Origin: Pseudonocardia sp. C8
GTDB lineage: Bacteria; Actinomycetota; Actinomycetes; Mycobacteriales; Pseudonocardiaceae
NCBI RefSeq assembly: GCF_014267175.1
Contig: NZ_JACMTR010000002.1
Span: forward strand, 62,001 to 126,000
Reading direction: 5' to 3'
DNA: 64,000 nucleotides
Shown here piece by piece: positions 1-11,495 of this stretch. How positions within the stretch are numbered: the stretch's first letter is position 1; every line of letters starts with the position of its first letter. The translations under genes and the position numbers were made by a program. Below the pieces are notes generated by a model. That model saw only the letters and a program-made list of their open reading frames with translations. It made no database searches and had not been told where the DNA came from.

Positions 1-570
1 CCGGCGGAGCGGCCGTTCGGCGGCTGGTTCGACGAGTTCGCCGACGAGCTGGGTGCCGCGCTCGACGAGCGGAACATCCCGCGCGACGCGATCGAGCAGG
101 TGACCATCGACCGCGACGAGCTGACCCTCTACGTGGAGCCCGCGAAGGTGAACGCGGTCGCCCGCACCCTGCGCGACGACCCGGGCCTGCGCTTCGAGTT
201 CTGCTCGACGGTGTCCGGTGTGGACTACTCCGCGCCGGACGGCACGCCGGTCGACCGGCCGGTGCACGTCGTCTACCACCTGCTGTCCATGACCTACCGG
301 CGCCGGATCCGGCTCGAGGTCGCGCTGGACATCGAGAACTTGCACGTCGACAGCGTCGTCGACGTGTACCCCACCGCGGACTGGCACGAGCGCGAGACCT
401 GGGACATGTTCGGGGTCGTCTTCGACGGCCACCCGGCGCTCACCCGGATCCTCATGCCGGACGACTGGGACGGCCACCCGCAGCGCAAGAGCTACCCGCT
501 CGGTGGCGTCCCGGTGGAGTACAAGGGGGCGGAGATCCCTCCGCCCGACGAGCGGAGGGCGTACTCGTGA
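1..570 (+). CDS. nuoC: NADH-quinone oxidoreductase subunit C, 5' truncated by window edge
   Basis: Peripheral-arm subunit of respiratory complex I, which with NuoD frames the quinone site on the cytoplasmic side of the membrane. The reading frame is open from base 1, so the true start lies outside the window; 189 codons are visible. The 30-kDa-subunit signature is clear near the end: an ERETWDMFG stretch, a GHP-x-L-x-RILMP segment and a final RKSYPLGG. The stop TGA overlaps the GTG start of nuoD by 4 bp, as expected for translational coupling in the nuo operon. nuoA and nuoB presumably lie upstream, outside the window. The family is certain; only the N-terminus is missing. Confidence 0.97.
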   Translation, partial: PAERPFGGWFDEFADELGAALDERNIPRDAIEQVTIDRDELTLYVEPAKVNAVARTLRDDPGLRFEFCSTVSGVDYSAPDGTPVDRPVHVVYHLLSMTYRRRIRLEVALDIENLHVDSVVDVYPTADWHERETWDMFGVVFDGHPALTRILMPDDWDGHPQRKSYPLGGVPVEYKGAEIPPPDERRAYS

Positions 571-1892
571 CCAGCACCGACCCGTACGCCGCGCCCGGCC
601 GGGAGACGACCGAGGGCACCGTCTACACGGTCACGGGCGGTGACTGGGACACCCTGATGGACGCGGACCACGAGGACCGCATCGTCATCAACATGGGTCC
701 GCAGCACCCGTCCACCCACGGGGTGCTGCGGCTCGTCCTCGAGCTGGAGGGCGAGACCGTCACCCAGGGCCGCGCGGTGATCGGCTACCTGCACACCGGC
801 ATCGAGAAGAACTGCGAGTACCGGACCTGGACCCAGGGGGTCACGTTCGTGACCCGCGCGGACTACCTGTCGCCGCTGTTCAACGAGGCCGCGTACTGCA
901 TGGCCGTCGAGAAGCTGCTCGGCGTCGAGGTGCCGCGCCGGGCCGAGCACATCCGGGTGCTGCTCATGGAGCTGAACCGGATCGGTTCGCACCTGGTCGC
1001 GCTGGCCACCGGCGGGATGGAGCTCGGCGCGCTGACCGGCATGACGTCCGGCTTCCGCGAGCGCGAGGAGGTCCTGCACCTGCTGGAGTTCCTGACCGGC
1101 CTGCGGATGAACCACGCGTTCTTCCGGCCGGGCGGGCTCGCCCAGGACCTGCCCGAGGGCTACCGGGAGCGGGTCACCGAGTTCCTCGACGTCATGGACT
1201 CGCGCATGCCGGACTACGACCGGCTGCTCACCGCGCAGCCGATCTGGAAGCAGCGCCTGGAGGGCGTCGGCTACCTGCCGGTGGACGGCTGCCTGGCCCT
1301 GGGTGCGTCCGGCCCGATCCTACGGTCCGCCGGGCTGGCCTGGGACCTGCGCAAGCACATGCCGTACTCGGTCTACGACGAGTACGACTTCGAGGTCCCG
1401 ACGGCCACCGAGGCCGACTGCTACGCCCGCTACCGGCTGCGGGTCGCCGAGATCCACGAGTCGCTCAAGATCATGCGGCAGGCGCTCGGGAAGCTCGACG
1501 ACATCGGGCCCGGCCGGGTCATGGTCGACGACCCGAAGGTCGCCTGGCCGGCGCAGCTGTCGATCGGCAGCGACGGCATGGGCAACACCCTCGAGCACGT
1601 CCGCAAGATCATGGGTCAGTCGATGGAGTCGCTGATCCACCACTTCAAGCTGGTCACCGAGGGGTTCGCGGTGCCGCCGGGGCAGGCCTACGCGGCCGTC
1701 GAGTCCCCGCGCGGCGAGCTCGGCGCGCACCTGGTCTCGGACGGCGGCACCCGCCCGGTCCGGGTCCACCTGCGCGATCCCAGCTTCGTGAACCTGCAGA
1801 CGATGCCCGCGATGAGCGAGGGCGGCATGGTCGCCGACGTCATCGCGGCCGTCGCGTCGATCGACCCCGTGATGGGAGGTTGCGACCGATGA
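567..1892 (+). CDS. nuoD: NADH-quinone oxidoreductase subunit D (49 kDa)
   Basis: Quinone-binding subunit of complex I at the junction between the hydrophilic and membrane arms. The protein has 441 residues, normal for stand-alone NuoD. The GPQHPSTHG loop at residues 44-52 carries the conserved histidine near the quinone head group, and the C-terminus ends DPVMGGCDR, typical of this family. It starts at GTG inside the nuoC stop (GTGA) and ends inside the nuoE start (ATGA), so it is translated as part of the operon. A purine-rich AGCGGAGGG lies just upstream of the GTG as ribosome binding site. Confidence 0.98.
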   Translation: MTSTDPYAAPGRETTEGTVYTVTGGDWDTLMDADHEDRIVINMGPQHPSTHGVLRLVLELEGETVTQGRAVIGYLHTGIEKNCEYRTWTQGVTFVTRADYLSPLFNEAAYCMAVEKLLGVEVPRRAEHIRVLLMELNRIGSHLVALATGGMELGALTGMTSGFREREEVLHLLEFLTGLRMNHAFFRPGGLAQDLPEGYRERVTEFLDVMDSRMPDYDRLLTAQPIWKQRLEGVGYLPVDGCLALGASGPILRSAGLAWDLRKHMPYSVYDEYDFEVPTATEADCYARYRLRVAEIHESLKIMRQALGKLDDIGPGRVMVDDPKVAWPAQLSIGSDGMGNTLEHVRKIMGQSMESLIHHFKLVTEGFAVPPGQAYAAVESPRGELGAHLVSDGGTRPVRVHLRDPSFVNLQTMPAMSEGGMVADVIAAVASIDPVMGGCDR

Positions 1893-2719
1893 CCCTCCCG
1901 GGTGGTAACCCCGAGTCCAACGCGCCGGCGCACGTGACGCCGACCGAGCGCGATTTTCCCGCCCCGCCGGAGCCGTCGCCGGTCTCCCCGACCTTCGACG
2001 AGCTCACCCGCAGCCGGACCAAGGAGATCATCGCCCAGTACCCGGAGCCCCGTTCGGCGTTGCTGCCGCTGCTGCACCTCGTGCAGTCGGTCGAGGGACA
2101 CGTCAGCCAGGACGGCATCCGGTACTGCGCCGAGGCCCTGGACCTCACCACGGCCGAGGTGTCTGCGGTCGTGACGTTCTACACGATGTACAAGCGCAGC
2201 CCGTGCGGTGAGCACCTGGTCAGCGTCTGCACGAACACGCTGTGCGCGGCCCTGGGCGGCGACGACATCTACGCCCGGCTGCGGACCCACCTCGGCTCCG
2301 AGGACCGCCCGCTGGGCCACGAGGAGACCGCGGGCGAGCCCGGCAGCCCCGGCTCGATCACGCTCGAGCACGCCGAGTGCCTCGCGGCCTGCGACCTCGG
2401 ACCCGTCCTGCAGGTCAACTACGAGTACTTCGACAACCAGACGCCCGAGTCCGCGGTCGAGCTGGTGGACGCGCTGCGCCGGGGCGAGCGGCCGCAGCCG
2501 ACCCGCGGGGCGCCGCTGACCGACCTGCGCACGATCGAGCTGGAGCTGGCCGGGTTCACCGACGACGCCGCGACCGTCGACACCACCGCCCGGGTCGAGG
2601 GCCCGTCCAGCGCCGTCGAGTCGGTCCGGGGCGTCCGGCTGGCCGAGGAGAACGGCTGGACCGCACCGGCGATGCCGCCGCAGCCCCCGGCGATGCCCGC
2701 GCGACCGGAGAAGAAGTGA
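1889..2719 (+). CDS. nuoE: NADH-quinone oxidoreductase subunit E (24 kDa)
   Basis: Thioredoxin-fold subunit that carries the N1a [2Fe-2S] cluster next to the NADH-oxidising NuoF. Four cluster cysteines are visible at residues 114, 119, 164 and 168 (C-x4-C and C-x3-C). At 276 residues it is longer than the roughly 160-220 usual for the family, through a Pro-rich N-terminal tail (about 35 residues) and an Ala/Pro-rich C-terminal tail (about 60 residues), both common in actinobacteria. I chose the ATG at 1889 over a TTG 9 bp upstream because GGGAGGT ends 8 bases before it and it overlaps the nuoD stop as ATGA. Confidence 0.96.
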   Translation: MTLPGGNPESNAPAHVTPTERDFPAPPEPSPVSPTFDELTRSRTKEIIAQYPEPRSALLPLLHLVQSVEGHVSQDGIRYCAEALDLTTAEVSAVVTFYTMYKRSPCGEHLVSVCTNTLCAALGGDDIYARLRTHLGSEDRPLGHEETAGEPGSPGSITLEHAECLAACDLGPVLQVNYEYFDNQTPESAVELVDALRRGERPQPTRGAPLTDLRTIELELAGFTDDAATVDTTARVEGPSSAVESVRGVRLAEENGWTAPAMPPQPPAMPARPEKK

Positions 2720-2723
2720 TCCC

Positions 2724-4109
2724 ATGAGCACTGATGCCGAGACCGCCCGGCGGCCGGATCCGATCACCCCGGTGCTGACCCGCCGGTGGCTGGCCCCGCG
2801 GTCGTGGTCGATCGACACCTACACCGAGCTCGGCGGCTACAGCTCGCTGCGCACCGCGTTCGCCGCCCACCCCGACCAGCTCATCCAGCTGATCAAGGAC
2901 TCCGGGCTGCGCGGGCGCGGCGGTGCCGGGTTCCCGACCGGGATGAAGTGGGGCTTCATCCCGCAGGACGACGGCTCCGGCACCGGGCCGGGTGCGAAGC
3001 CGAAGTACCTGGTCGTCAACGCCGACGAGGGCGAGCCGGGCACCTGCAAGGACATCCCGACGATGATGGCCGACCCGCACGCGCTGATCGAGGGCTGCAT
3101 CGTCACCAGCTACGCGATCCGCGCCCACTTCTGCGCCATCTACGTGCGCGGGGAGGCGGTGCACTGCATCCGCCGGCTGCGCGCGGCGGTGCGCGAGGCG
3201 AAGGAGCGGGGCTACCTCGGCACGGACATCCTCGGCTCCGGCTTCGACCTGGAGATCGTGGTGCACGCCGGGGCGGGTGCCTACATCTGCGGTGAGGAGA
3301 CGGCGCTCCTGGACTCGCTGGAGGGCCGGCGCGGCCAGCCGCGGCTCAAGCCGCCGTTCCCGGCGACGGCGGGCCTGTACGCCTGCCCGACCGTGGTCAA
3401 CAACGTGGAGACGATCGCGAGCGTCCCCGACATCGTCAACGGCGGCTCCGGCTGGTTCCGCTCGATGGGCCGGGACAAGTCGCCCGGCCCGAAGATCTAC
3501 TCGATCTCGGGGCACGTCGAGCGGCCCGGCCAGTACGAGGCCCCGCTGGGCATCACGCTGCGCGAGCTCCTGGAGCTGGCCGGTGGCATGAAGGACGGCA
3601 TCCCGCTCAAGTTCTGGACGCCGGGCGGCTCGTCGACGCCGCTGCTCACCGCCGAGCACCTGGACGTCCCGCTGGACTTCGAGGGAGCCGCCGAGGCCGG
3701 TTCCATGCTGGGGACGACCGCGGTGCAGGTCTTCAACGAGACCGTCTCGGTGCCGTGGGCGGTCATGAAGTGGACCGAGTTCTACAAGCACGAGAGCTGC
3801 GGCAAGTGCACGCCGTGCCGGGAGGGCACCTACTGGCTGGTGCAGGTGCTGCAGCGGATGGTGCGCGGCGAGGGGACGACCGAGGACATCGACACCCTGG
3901 TCGACGTCTGCGACAACATCCTCGGCCGCTCGTTCTGCGCGCTCGGTGACGGCGCGACCAGCCCGATCACCAGCGCGGTGAAGTACTTCCGCCAGGAGTT
4001 CCTGGACCTGATCGCCGCGCAGCCCGACGTGGACCGTCCGGAACAGCTCGCCGACGTGGAGCGTGCGGAACGGACCAGCGGTACCGAGCTCACGGGAGCC
4101 TCGACATGA
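2724..4109 (+). CDS. nuoF: NADH-quinone oxidoreductase subunit F (51 kDa)
   Basis: Binds NADH and FMN and carries the N3 [4Fe-4S] cluster, so it is the electron entry point of complex I. The glycine-rich FMN/NADH motif GRGGAGFPTG is at residues 64-73. The cluster motif CGKCTPC is at 359-365, with a fourth cysteine about 45 residues later in SFCALGDGA. Length 461, slightly longer than typical because of a charged C-terminal tail. It starts 4 bp after nuoE and its stop overlaps the nuoG start (ATGA). Confidence 0.98.
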   Translation: MSTDAETARRPDPITPVLTRRWLAPRSWSIDTYTELGGYSSLRTAFAAHPDQLIQLIKDSGLRGRGGAGFPTGMKWGFIPQDDGSGTGPGAKPKYLVVNADEGEPGTCKDIPTMMADPHALIEGCIVTSYAIRAHFCAIYVRGEAVHCIRRLRAAVREAKERGYLGTDILGSGFDLEIVVHAGAGAYICGEETALLDSLEGRRGQPRLKPPFPATAGLYACPTVVNNVETIASVPDIVNGGSGWFRSMGRDKSPGPKIYSISGHVERPGQYEAPLGITLRELLELAGGMKDGIPLKFWTPGGSSTPLLTAEHLDVPLDFEGAAEAGSMLGTTAVQVFNETVSVPWAVMKWTEFYKHESCGKCTPCREGTYWLVQVLQRMVRGEGTTEDIDTLVDVCDNILGRSFCALGDGATSPITSAVKYFRQEFLDLIAAQPDVDRPEQLADVERAERTSGTELTGAST

Positions 4110-6556
4110 CCCTCACCCCGGAGCGGAACGCGACCGACGAGACCCCGGTCCCCGAGGGACACGTGCGGCTCACCATCGACGACCAGGTCATCGACGCCCC
4201 CAAGGGCGAGCTGCTGATCCGCACCTGCGAGCGGCTCGGCATCGTGGTCCCGCGGTTCTGCGACCACCCGCTGCTCGACCCGGCGGGTGCCTGCCGGCAG
4301 TGCCTGGTCGAGGTGGAGATGGGCGGCCGGCCGATGCCGAAGCCGCAGGCCAGCTGCACCATGACCGTCGCCGACGGGATGGTGGTGCGGACCCAGCACA
4401 CCTCCGAGCGGGCGGACAAGGCGCAGCAGGGCGTGATGGAGCTGCTGCTCATCAACCACCCGCTGGACTGCCCGATCTGCGACAAGGGCGGCGAGTGCCC
4501 GCTGCAGAACCAGGCGATGGCGCACGGCCGCGCCGACTCCCGGTTCGTCGAGCGGAAGCGGACCTTCCCGAAGCCGCTGCCGATCTCCACCCAGGTGCTG
4601 CTGGACCGCGAGCGCTGCGTGCTGTGCCAGCGCTGCACCCGGTTCTCCGAGGAGATCGCCGGTGACCCGTTCATCGACCTGCTCGAACGCGGCGCGAACC
4701 AGCAGGTCGGGATCGCCGAGGACCAGCCGTTCCAGTCGTACTTCTCGGGCAACACCATCCAGATCTGCCCGGTCGGTGCGCTGACCAGCGCCGCGTACCG
4801 GTTCCGGTCCCGGCCGTTCGACCTGCGCTCGACGCCGGGCACCTGCGAGCACTGCAGCTCCGGCTGCGACATGCGCAGCGACTCCCGCCGCGGGACGGTG
4901 CTGCGCCGGCTCGCCGGCAACGACCCCGAGGTCAACGAGGAGTGGCTCTGCGACAAGGGCCGCTTCGCGTTCCGCTACCTGGGCAGCCGGGGCCGGATCA
5001 CCCGGCCGATGGTGCGCCGGGCCGACGGCGAGCTGGCGGAGGCCTCCTGGACCGAGGCTCTGCAGGTCGCCGCGCAGGGGCTGCTCGCGGCCCGGGAGAA
5101 CGGCGGGATCGGCGTGCTCCCCGGCGGCCGGCTCACCGTCGAGGACGCCTACGCCTACGCCAAGTTCGCCCGGGTCGTCGCCCGCACCAACGACATCGAC
5201 TTCCGGGCCCGCCCGCACTCGGACGAGGAGCTGGAGTTCCTCGCCGCGCACGTCGTCGGCGGGACGCCCGAGGACTCGGTGACCTTCGAGAAGGTCGAGA
5301 ACGCGCCGGCCGTCCTCACCGTCGCGACCGATCCGGAGGACGAGGCGGGGATCGTCTTCCTCCGGCTGCGGAAGGCCTGGCGGAAGAAGGGGCTGCGCCA
5401 CTTCCAGGTCGGGCCGTTCACCTCGGAGGGCGCCCGCAAGACCGGCGCCACCGTGCTGCACGCGGTGCCGGGCGCCGAGGCGTCGGTGGTCGCCGACCCG
5501 GGCGACGACGTCGTCGAGGCCCTGGGCCGGCCCGGCGCGGTGATCCTGGTCGGCGACCGGGCAGCCGAGTCCCCGGGGCTGTACTCGGCGGTGTCGGCGC
5601 TGGCCGCGCGGACCGGGGCGGCGATCGGCTGGGTGCCGCGCCGGGCCGGCGACCGCGGCGCGGCCGAGGCCGGCGCGCTGCCCACCCTGCTGCCCGGCGG
5701 GCACCCGGTGACCGACGCGCGCGCCCGCACCGAGCTGGAGCGGATGTGGGGTGTCGGTGCCGGCGAGATTCCCGCCGAGCCCGGCCGCGACGGCGACGCC
5801 ATCCTCGCCGCGGCCGCGTCCGGCGCCCTGTCGGCGCTGGTCGTGGGCGGGGTGGACCCGCAGGACATGGCCGACCCGCAGGCCGCGATCACCGCGCTCC
5901 GCGAGGTCGGGTTCCTGGTGAGCCTGGAGATGCACACCTCGCCGGTGACCGAGCTGGCCGACGTCGTGCTGCCGGTCGCGCCGGACGCCCAGCGCTCCGG
6001 GAGCTACGTCAACTGGGAGGGCAGGCGCCGGGAGTTCGGCGTCGCGCTGGACGCCACGGGCGTCCTGCCGGACTGCCGGGTGCTGGACACGCTCGGCGTC
6101 GAGATGGACGCCGACCTGTTCACCCAGACCCCGTCCGCCGCCGCCGGCGAGCTGGCCCGGATCGGCACCCACCGCCCGGGCGGCACCCCGCCGGCGCACG
6201 CACCCGGGACGGCGCCCCGCCCCGGCTACGGCCAGGCGGTGCTCGCCACCTCCCGCCAGCTGGTCGACGACTCCTCGCTCGCGATCGACGAGCCCGCGCT
6301 GGCCGGCACGGCCCGGCGGCCGTACGTGAAGGTCAACGCGGCGACGGCGGAGCGGCTCGGCCTGGTCGAGGGCGCCGACGCCGCGGTCCGCACCGACCGC
6401 GGGACGATCACCCTCCCGGTCGCGCTGGCCGACCTCCCGGACGGCGTGGTGTGGCTGCCCACCTGCTCGCCGGGCTCGCACGTCCGGCCCACGCTGGGGG
6501 CCGGCCACGGTGACCTGGTCGGCGTCGCGCCGGCCGGAAACGGACAGGCGTCGTGA
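4106..6556 (+). CDS. nuoG: NADH-quinone oxidoreductase subunit G (75 kDa)
   Basis: Largest peripheral-arm subunit, relaying electrons from NuoF to NuoI. The 816-residue protein begins with a ferredoxin-like [2Fe-2S] domain (Cys-rich at roughly residues 52-80), then the [13 protein letters not shown] and CVLCQRC cluster motifs. A CEHCSSGC motif followed by a distant CDKGR matches the extra N7 cluster present in some bacterial NuoG proteins (for example E. coli, Thermus). The rest is a molybdopterin-oxidoreductase-like domain that in this family lacks molybdenum activity. Overlaps nuoF and nuoH by 4 bp each. Confidence 0.97.
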   Translation: MTLTPERNATDETPVPEGHVRLTIDDQVIDAPKGELLIRTCERLGIVVPRFCDHPLLDPAGACRQCLVEVEMGGRPMPKPQASCTMTVADGMVVRTQHTSERADKAQQGVMELLLINHPLDCPICDKGGECPLQNQAMAHGRADSRFVERKRTFPKPLPISTQVLLDRERCVLCQRCTRFSEEIAGDPFIDLLERGANQQVGIAEDQPFQSYFSGNTIQICPVGALTSAAYRFRSRPFDLRSTPGTCEHCSSGCDMRSDSRRGTVLRRLAGNDPEVNEEWLCDKGRFAFRYLGSRGRITRPMVRRADGELAEASWTEALQVAAQGLLAARENGGIGVLPGGRLTVEDAYAYAKFARVVARTNDIDFRARPHSDEELEFLAAHVVGGTPEDSVTFEKVENAPAVLTVATDPEDEAGIVFLRLRKAWRKKGLRHFQVGPFTSEGARKTGATVLHAVPGAEASVVADPGDDVVEALGRPGAVILVGDRAAESPGLYSAVSALAARTGAAIGWVPRRAGDRGAAEAGALPTLLPGGHPVTDARARTELERMWGVGAGEIPAEPGRDGDAILAAAASGALSALVVGGVDPQDMADPQAAITALREVGFLVSLEMHTSPVTELADVVLPVAPDAQRSGSYVNWEGRRREFGVALDATGVLPDCRVLDTLGVEMDADLFTQTPSAAAGELARIGTHRPGGTPPAHAPGTAPRPGYGQAVLATSRQLVDDSSLAIDEPALAGTARRPYVKVNAATAERLGLVEGADAAVRTDRGTITLPVALADLPDGVVWLPTCSPGSHVRPTLGAGHGDLVGVAPAGNGQAS

Positions 6557-7839
6557 ACCCGGTGAACCCGCTCCAGGTGCCCCCGATCGACGGGATGACC
6601 CACACCCAGCAGCTGCTGGCCGACGACCCGTTCTGGCTGATCCTGCTGAAGGTCGTCGGGCTGTTCGCGCTCGGCGTCGTGCTCACCCTGTTCATGATCA
6701 ACTGGGAGCGCAAGGTCGTCGGCCGGATGCAGCACCGTCCGGGCCCGAACCGGACCGGCCCCGGCGGCTGGCTGCAGAGCCTCGCCGACGGGCTCAAGCT
6801 GGCGTTCAAGGAAGACATCATGCCGGCGCTCGCCGACAAGAAGGTCTACTTCATCGCCCCGGTCATCTCGACGATCCCGGCGTTCGTGTCGTTCTCGGTG
6901 ATCCCGTTCGGCGGCGAGGTCACGATCTTCGGTGAGGAGACCGTGCTGCAGCTCGTCGACCTGCCGGTCGGCGTGTTCGTCGTGCTGGCCTGCTCGTCGA
7001 TCGGGGTCTACGGCATCGTGCTCGGCGGCTGGGCGTCGGGCTCGCCGTACTCGCTGCTCGGCGCGCTGCGGTCGGCCGCGCAGGTGATCTCGTACGAGAT
7101 CGCGCTGGGCCTGTCGCTGGTCGGGGTGGTGCTCTACGCCCGGTCCGGGTCCACCGCGGACATCGTGGCCGCGCAGGCCACGGGCTGGTACGTCTGGCTG
7201 CTGGTCCCGAGCTTCGTGGTCTTCGTGATCTCGATGGTCGGCGAGACGAACCGGGCTCCGTTCGACCTCCCCGAGGCCGAGTCGGAGCTGGTGGGCGGCT
7301 TCCACACGGAGTACTCGTCGCTGAAGTTCGCGCTGTTCTTCCTGGCCGAGTACGTGAACATGGTGACGGTCTCGGCGATGGCGGCGACGCTGTTCCTGGG
7401 TGGCGGGATGTGGCCGTGGCCGCTGAGCTTCCTCAACCAGTACGGCTGGCTGCAGTTCGTGGCGTTCATCGGCAAGGTCCTGTTCTTCCTGTTCGTGTTC
7501 ATCTGGCTGCGCGGGACGCTGCCGCGGTTCCGCTACGACCAGTTCATGAAGCTGGGCTGGAAGGTCCTGGTCCCGGTCATGCTGGTGTGGATCGTCGCGA
7601 TCTTCGGCATCCGCACGTTCCAGACGACCGGCGCCGACAACTTCGTGCTGCTGCTGTCGCTGATCGGGTTCGCGCTGGCCGTCGTGCTCGCCGTGGCGTT
7701 CCTGCTGCCGGACCGGCGGGTCGAGCCGCCGCCGGTCGAGCCGGCCTCGGACTACCCGGTGCCGCCGCTGGACCTCAAGGTCCCCGACGCACCCCCCACG
7801 CGCCGCAAGGCCGTCGGCGCCGGAAGGGAGAGCGAGTAG
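6553..7839 (+). CDS. nuoH: NADH-quinone oxidoreductase subunit H
   Basis: Membrane subunit that forms the quinone tunnel with NuoB and NuoD. The 428-residue protein has about eight or nine hydrophobic helices and the conserved loop sequences [16 protein letters not shown] near residue 55 and [17 protein letters not shown] around 230, which hold the glutamates linked to quinone reduction and proton coupling. A hydrophilic C-terminal tail of about 45 residues extends past the last helix. GTG start in the nuoG stop (GTGA); stop is directly followed by the nuoI ATG. Confidence 0.98.
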   Translation: MNPVNPLQVPPIDGMTHTQQLLADDPFWLILLKVVGLFALGVVLTLFMINWERKVVGRMQHRPGPNRTGPGGWLQSLADGLKLAFKEDIMPALADKKVYFIAPVISTIPAFVSFSVIPFGGEVTIFGEETVLQLVDLPVGVFVVLACSSIGVYGIVLGGWASGSPYSLLGALRSAAQVISYEIALGLSLVGVVLYARSGSTADIVAAQATGWYVWLLVPSFVVFVISMVGETNRAPFDLPEAESELVGGFHTEYSSLKFALFFLAEYVNMVTVSAMAATLFLGGGMWPWPLSFLNQYGWLQFVAFIGKVLFFLFVFIWLRGTLPRFRYDQFMKLGWKVLVPVMLVWIVAIFGIRTFQTTGADNFVLLLSLIGFALAVVLAVAFLLPDRRVEPPPVEPASDYPVPPLDLKVPDAPPTRRKAVGAGRESE

Positions 7840-8379
7840 ATGTTCGACTTCTTCAAGGGCTTCGGCGTCACCTTCTCGACGATGTTCAAGAAGGTCGTCA
7901 CCGAGGAGTACCCGGAGGACTTCCCGCCGGCCGCGCCGCGCTACCACGGCCGGCACCAGCTCAACCGGCACCCGGACGGGCTGGAGAAGTGCGTGGGCTG
8001 CGAGCTGTGCGCCTGGGCCTGCCCGGCGGACGCGATCTACGTCGAGGGCGGCGACAACACCGAGGAGGCCCGCTACTCCCCGGGTGAGCGGTACGGCGCG
8101 ATCTACCAGATCAACTACCTGCGGTGCATCGGCTGCGGCCTGTGCGTCGAGGCCTGCCCGACCCGCTCGCTGACGATGACGAACTTCTACGAGCTGGCCG
8201 ACGACAACCGGCAGGACCTGATCTACACCAAGGAGCAGCTGATGGCCCCGCTGCTGCCGGGCATGGAGCAGCCGCCGCACCCGATGCGGCTCGGCGACGA
8301 CGAGCAGGACTACTACGTCCAGGGCCCGACGCTGGCGAAGGTCTCCGCCCAGGACCCGACCAAGGAGCAGGTCCGATGA
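7840..8379 (+). CDS. nuoI: NADH-quinone oxidoreductase subunit I
   Basis: Ferredoxin-like subunit carrying the N6a and N6b [4Fe-4S] clusters, delivering electrons to NuoB. Two C-x2-C-x2-C-x3-CP motifs are present ([12 protein letters not shown] and [12 protein letters not shown]). The 179 residues fit the family. An amphipathic N-terminus ([14 protein letters not shown]) would lie on the membrane surface. Abuts nuoH without a gap, preceded by GGAAGGGAGAG as ribosome binding site, and overlaps nuoJ by ATGA. Confidence 0.98.
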   Translation: MFDFFKGFGVTFSTMFKKVVTEEYPEDFPPAAPRYHGRHQLNRHPDGLEKCVGCELCAWACPADAIYVEGGDNTEEARYSPGERYGAIYQINYLRCIGCGLCVEACPTRSLTMTNFYELADDNRQDLIYTKEQLMAPLLPGMEQPPHPMRLGDDEQDYYVQGPTLAKVSAQDPTKEQVR

Positions 8380-9227
8380 GCACGGCCGCCGTGCTCGCCC
8401 AGGCGGCGGGCGAGGTGACCACCGGCGAGGCGGTCGCGTTCTGGGTCCTCGGACCCGTCGCGCTGGCCGGGGCGCTGGGCCTGGTCTTCGCCCGGCACGC
8501 GGTGCACGCCGCGCTGCTGCTGGTGCTGACGATGTTCTCGATCGCGGTGCTGTACCTGGTGCAGTCCGCACCGTTCCTCGGCTTCGTGCAGATCATCGTC
8601 TACACCGGCGCCGTGATGATGCTGTTCCTGTTCGTGCTGATGCTGGTCGGGCGGGACGCGAAGGACTCGGTGATCGAGGTCCTGCGCGGGCAGCGGGCCG
8701 CGGCGCTGGTCTTCGGGGTGGGGCTGGCCGCGCTGCTGGTCGCCGGGCTCTCCCGGGGGCTGACGAACGTGACCCCGGCCGGTCTCGCCGCCGGCGGGCA
8801 GGGCTCCTACGCCAACGTCACCGGACTCGGCCGGCTGATCTTCACCGACTACCTGCTGCCGTTCGAGCTGACCGCGGCGCTGCTGATGGTCGCCGCGCTC
8901 GGCGGGATGGTGCTGACCGGGTCGCAGAGCACGCAGCACGCGAAGCTGTCCCAGCGCGAGACCGTGCTGCGACGGCTGCAGGGGCGGCACGCCCGCATCT
9001 CCCCGCTGCCCGGCCCCGGTGTCTACGCCACCTCGAACTCGGTCGCGGTGCCCGCGCTGCTGCCGGACGGGTCGGTCGCGCCGGACTCCATGGCCGAGAT
9101 CATCGAGTCGGTCGCCGTCGAGGTCCCCGACACCACGACCCCGGACGCGCACGCCCTCACCGGGCGTCCCGCCCCCGACCGCACGATCGATGCCGGCGAG
9201 GCGAGCGACACGGGGGAGCAGCGATGA
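8376..9227 (+). CDS. nuoJ: NADH-quinone oxidoreductase subunit J
   Basis: Membrane-arm subunit of complex I containing the flexible helix implicated in coupling. I place the start at the ATG that overlaps the nuoI stop; an upstream in-frame opening lies inside nuoI and has no support. The 283-residue product has about five transmembrane helices in its first 190 residues, including the [16 protein letters not shown] helix characteristic of NuoJ. A hydrophilic tail of about 85 residues follows, longer than in most bacterial NuoJ proteins. Its role is unknown. Confidence 0.96.
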   Translation: MSTAAVLAQAAGEVTTGEAVAFWVLGPVALAGALGLVFARHAVHAALLLVLTMFSIAVLYLVQSAPFLGFVQIIVYTGAVMMLFLFVLMLVGRDAKDSVIEVLRGQRAAALVFGVGLAALLVAGLSRGLTNVTPAGLAAGGQGSYANVTGLGRLIFTDYLLPFELTAALLMVAALGGMVLTGSQSTQHAKLSQRETVLRRLQGRHARISPLPGPGVYATSNSVAVPALLPDGSVAPDSMAEIIESVAVEVPDTTTPDAHALTGRPAPDRTIDAGEASDTGEQR

Positions 9228-9523
9228 CGCCCGAGTACTACCTGCTGCTCTCGGCGCTGCTGTTCACCATCGGCGCGGTCGGCGTGCTCGTCCGCCGCAA
9301 CGCCGTCGTGGTGTTCATGTGCATCGAGCTGATGCTGAACGCGGTGAACCTGTCCCTGGTCACCTTCTCCCGGATCCACGGGGACCTCGACGGCCAGGTG
9401 ATGGCGCTGTTCGTGATGGTCGTCGCCGCCTGCGAGGTGGTGGTCGGGCTCGCGATCATCACGGCGATCTTCCGGACCCGTCAGTCGTCCTCCGTGGACG
9501 ACGCGAACCTGCTGAAGTACTAG
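9224..9523 (+). CDS. nuoK: NADH-quinone oxidoreductase subunit K
   Basis: Small three-helix membrane subunit homologous to MrpC. Length 99 residues, exactly as expected. The conserved glutamates of the channel are visible in helix 2 ([11 protein letters not shown]) and helix 3 ([11 protein letters not shown]). The ATG overlaps the nuoJ stop. A TAGGAG at the stop of nuoK serves as ribosome binding site for nuoL. Confidence 0.98.
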   Translation: MTPEYYLLLSALLFTIGAVGVLVRRNAVVVFMCIELMLNAVNLSLVTFSRIHGDLDGQVMALFVMVVAACEVVVGLAIITAIFRTRQSSSVDDANLLKY

Positions 9524-9533
9524 GAGCCCGCGC

Positions 9534-11495
9534 GTGACTCAGCTCCCCGTCCTCCTCGCGCAGGCGGCCGAACCCGCCCCCGCGACCGGCGCCGCGTCGC
9601 TGGCCTGGCTGCTGGTCGTGCTGCCCGCGGCCGGCGCGCTGGTGCTGTTCCTGGCCGGCCCCCGCGCCGACCGCGCAGGCCCCTGGATCGGGGTCGGCAC
9701 CGTGGCGGCCGCGTTCGCGGTCGGCGTCGTGATCTTCACCGAGACCCTCGGTCTGCCGCCGGACGCCCGGACCCGGGAGCTCGCGCTCTACGAGTGGATG
9801 TCCGCCGGTTCGCTCAGCGTCGACTTCGCGTTCCGGCTCGACCCGCTCTCGCTGACGTTCGTCCTGCTCATCACCGGGGTCGGGGCGCTCATCCACCTCT
9901 ACTCGGTGGGCTACATGAGCCACGACCCGCACCGGCGCCGGTTCTTCGCCCAGCTGAACCTGTTCGTCGCGGCGATGCTGGTGCTGGTCCTCGGCAACAA
10001 CTTCGTGCTGCTCTACCTGGGCTGGGAGGGCGTCGGCCTGGCGTCCTACCTGCTGATCGGCTTCCACCAGGACCGCCCGTCCGCGGCGACCGCGGCGAAG
10101 AAGGCGTTCCTCATGAACCGGGTCGGCGACGTCGGCCTGGCCATCGCGATCTTCCTGCTCTGGCTGGAGCTCGGGACCCTGCAGTACACGGAGGTCTTCG
10201 CCCGGATCGGCGAGGTGCCCGGCGGCACCGTCCTGGCGATCACGCTGCTGCTCCTGCTCGGCGCCTGCGGCAAGTCCGGCCAGTTCCCGCTGCAGGCCTG
10301 GCTCCCGGACGCGATGGAGGGCCCGACCCCGGTGTCGGCGCTGATCCACGCGGCCACCATGGTCACCGCGGGTGTCTACCTGATCGCCCGCGCCGCGCCG
10401 ATCTATAACCTGTCCGAGACCGGACGCCTGGTCGTCTGCCTCGTCGGCGTCGTCACGCTGATGATCGGTGCGATCGTCGGCTGCGCCTACGACGACATCA
10501 AGAAGGTCCTGGCCTACTCCACGGTCAGCCAGATCGGGTACATGATCCTGGCCGTCGGGCTCGGGCCGGTCGGGTACGCGCTGGGCATCCTGCACCTGCT
10601 CACGCACGGCTTCTTCAAGGCCGGGCTGTTCCTCGGGGCCGGGTCGGTCATGCACGCCATGAACGACGACGTCGACATGCGGCGGTTCGGCGGCCTGTGG
10701 CGCAAGCTCCCGGTCACGTTCGTGACGTTCGGCCTCGGCTACCTGGCGCTGATCGGCTTCCCGTTCCTGTCCGGCTACTTCTCCAAGGACGCGATCATCG
10801 AGGCCGCGTTCGGCCAGGGCGGCTGGCAGGGCTGGGTGTTCGGCGGGCTGGCCACCCTGTCGGCCGGCCTGACCGGCTTCTACATGACCCGGCTGATGCT
10901 GATGACCTTCTTCGGGGAGAGCCGCTGGCAGGACCTGCGGTCCGCCGACGGCCGGGAGTACCACCCGCACGAGTCCCCGGTGACGATGACCGCGCCGATG
11001 ATCGTCCTGGCGTTCGGCTCGGTCCTCGCCGGCGGCCTGCTGTACGGGATGCTGCCCGGCTGGCTGGCCCCCTCGGTCGGCGAGCGGGTCGAGGCCGGTC
11101 ACGGCGTCGTGCCGCACGCGGCGATCCCGTGGCTGGTCGTCGGTGTCTCGCTGCTCGGGGTGCTGGTGGCGTACCTGGTCGTCGGGCGCCGGCCGGTCCC
11201 GGTGGAACGCCCGCAGCGGGTGTCGCCGGTGGTCGCGGCCGCCCGGGCCGACCTCGGGGCGAACGCGTTCAACGAGACGTTCCTCGAGCGGCCCGGCATC
11301 TGGCTGACCCGGCTGCTGGTGTTCTTCGACAACCGCGGGATCGACGGCCTCGTCAACGGCACGGCCGCCGCGCTCGGCGGCAGCTCCGGCCGGCTCCGCC
11401 GGCTGCAGACCGGGTTCGTCCGGTCGTATGCACTCTCGATGCTCGGCGGCGGGGTCATCATCGTCGCGGCGATGCTGGCGGTGAGGTTCGCGTGA
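9534..11495 (+). CDS. nuoL: NADH-quinone oxidoreductase subunit L
   Basis: Distal antiporter-like proton-pumping subunit of the membrane arm. The 653-residue protein has the [18 protein letters not shown] segment (helix 5 glutamate) and the [12 protein letters not shown] segment (lysine/histidine channel region), followed by a long C-terminal part that would include the lateral piston-like helix. GTG start 10 bp after nuoK. The stop overlaps the nuoM start region. Confidence 0.97.
   Translation: MTQLPVLLAQAAEPAPATGAASLAWLLVVLPAAGALVLFLAGPRADRAGPWIGVGTVAAAFAVGVVIFTETLGLPPDARTRELALYEWMSAGSLSVDFAFRLDPLSLTFVLLITGVGALIHLYSVGYMSHDPHRRRFFAQLNLFVAAMLVLVLGNNFVLLYLGWEGVGLASYLLIGFHQDRPSAATAAKKAFLMNRVGDVGLAIAIFLLWLELGTLQYTEVFARIGEVPGGTVLAITLLLLLGACGKSGQFPLQAWLPDAMEGPTPVSALIHAATMVTAGVYLIARAAPIYNLSETGRLVVCLVGVVTLMIGAIVGCAYDDIKKVLAYSTVSQIGYMILAVGLGPVGYALGILHLLTHGFFKAGLFLGAGSVMHAMNDDVDMRRFGGLWRKLPVTFVTFGLGYLALIGFPFLSGYFSKDAIIEAAFGQGGWQGWVFGGLATLSAGLTGFYMTRLMLMTFFGESRWQDLRSADGREYHPHESPVTMTAPMIVLAFGSVLAGGLLYGMLPGWLAPSVGERVEAGHGVVPHAAIPWLVVGVSLLGVLVAYLVVGRRPVPVERPQRVSPVVAAARADLGANAFNETFLERPGIWLTRLLVFFDNRGIDGLVNGTAAALGGSSGRLRRLQTGFVRSYALSMLGGGVIIVAAMLAVRFA

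Noticed and set aside
3830..6508. Long minus-strand open frame (892 codons) opposite nuoF/nuoG, and many similar antisense frames across the window
   Set aside because: Arg/Gly/Ala/Pro-rich low-complexity translations with no domain; they arise from the strong third-position GC bias of the real genes on the other strand.
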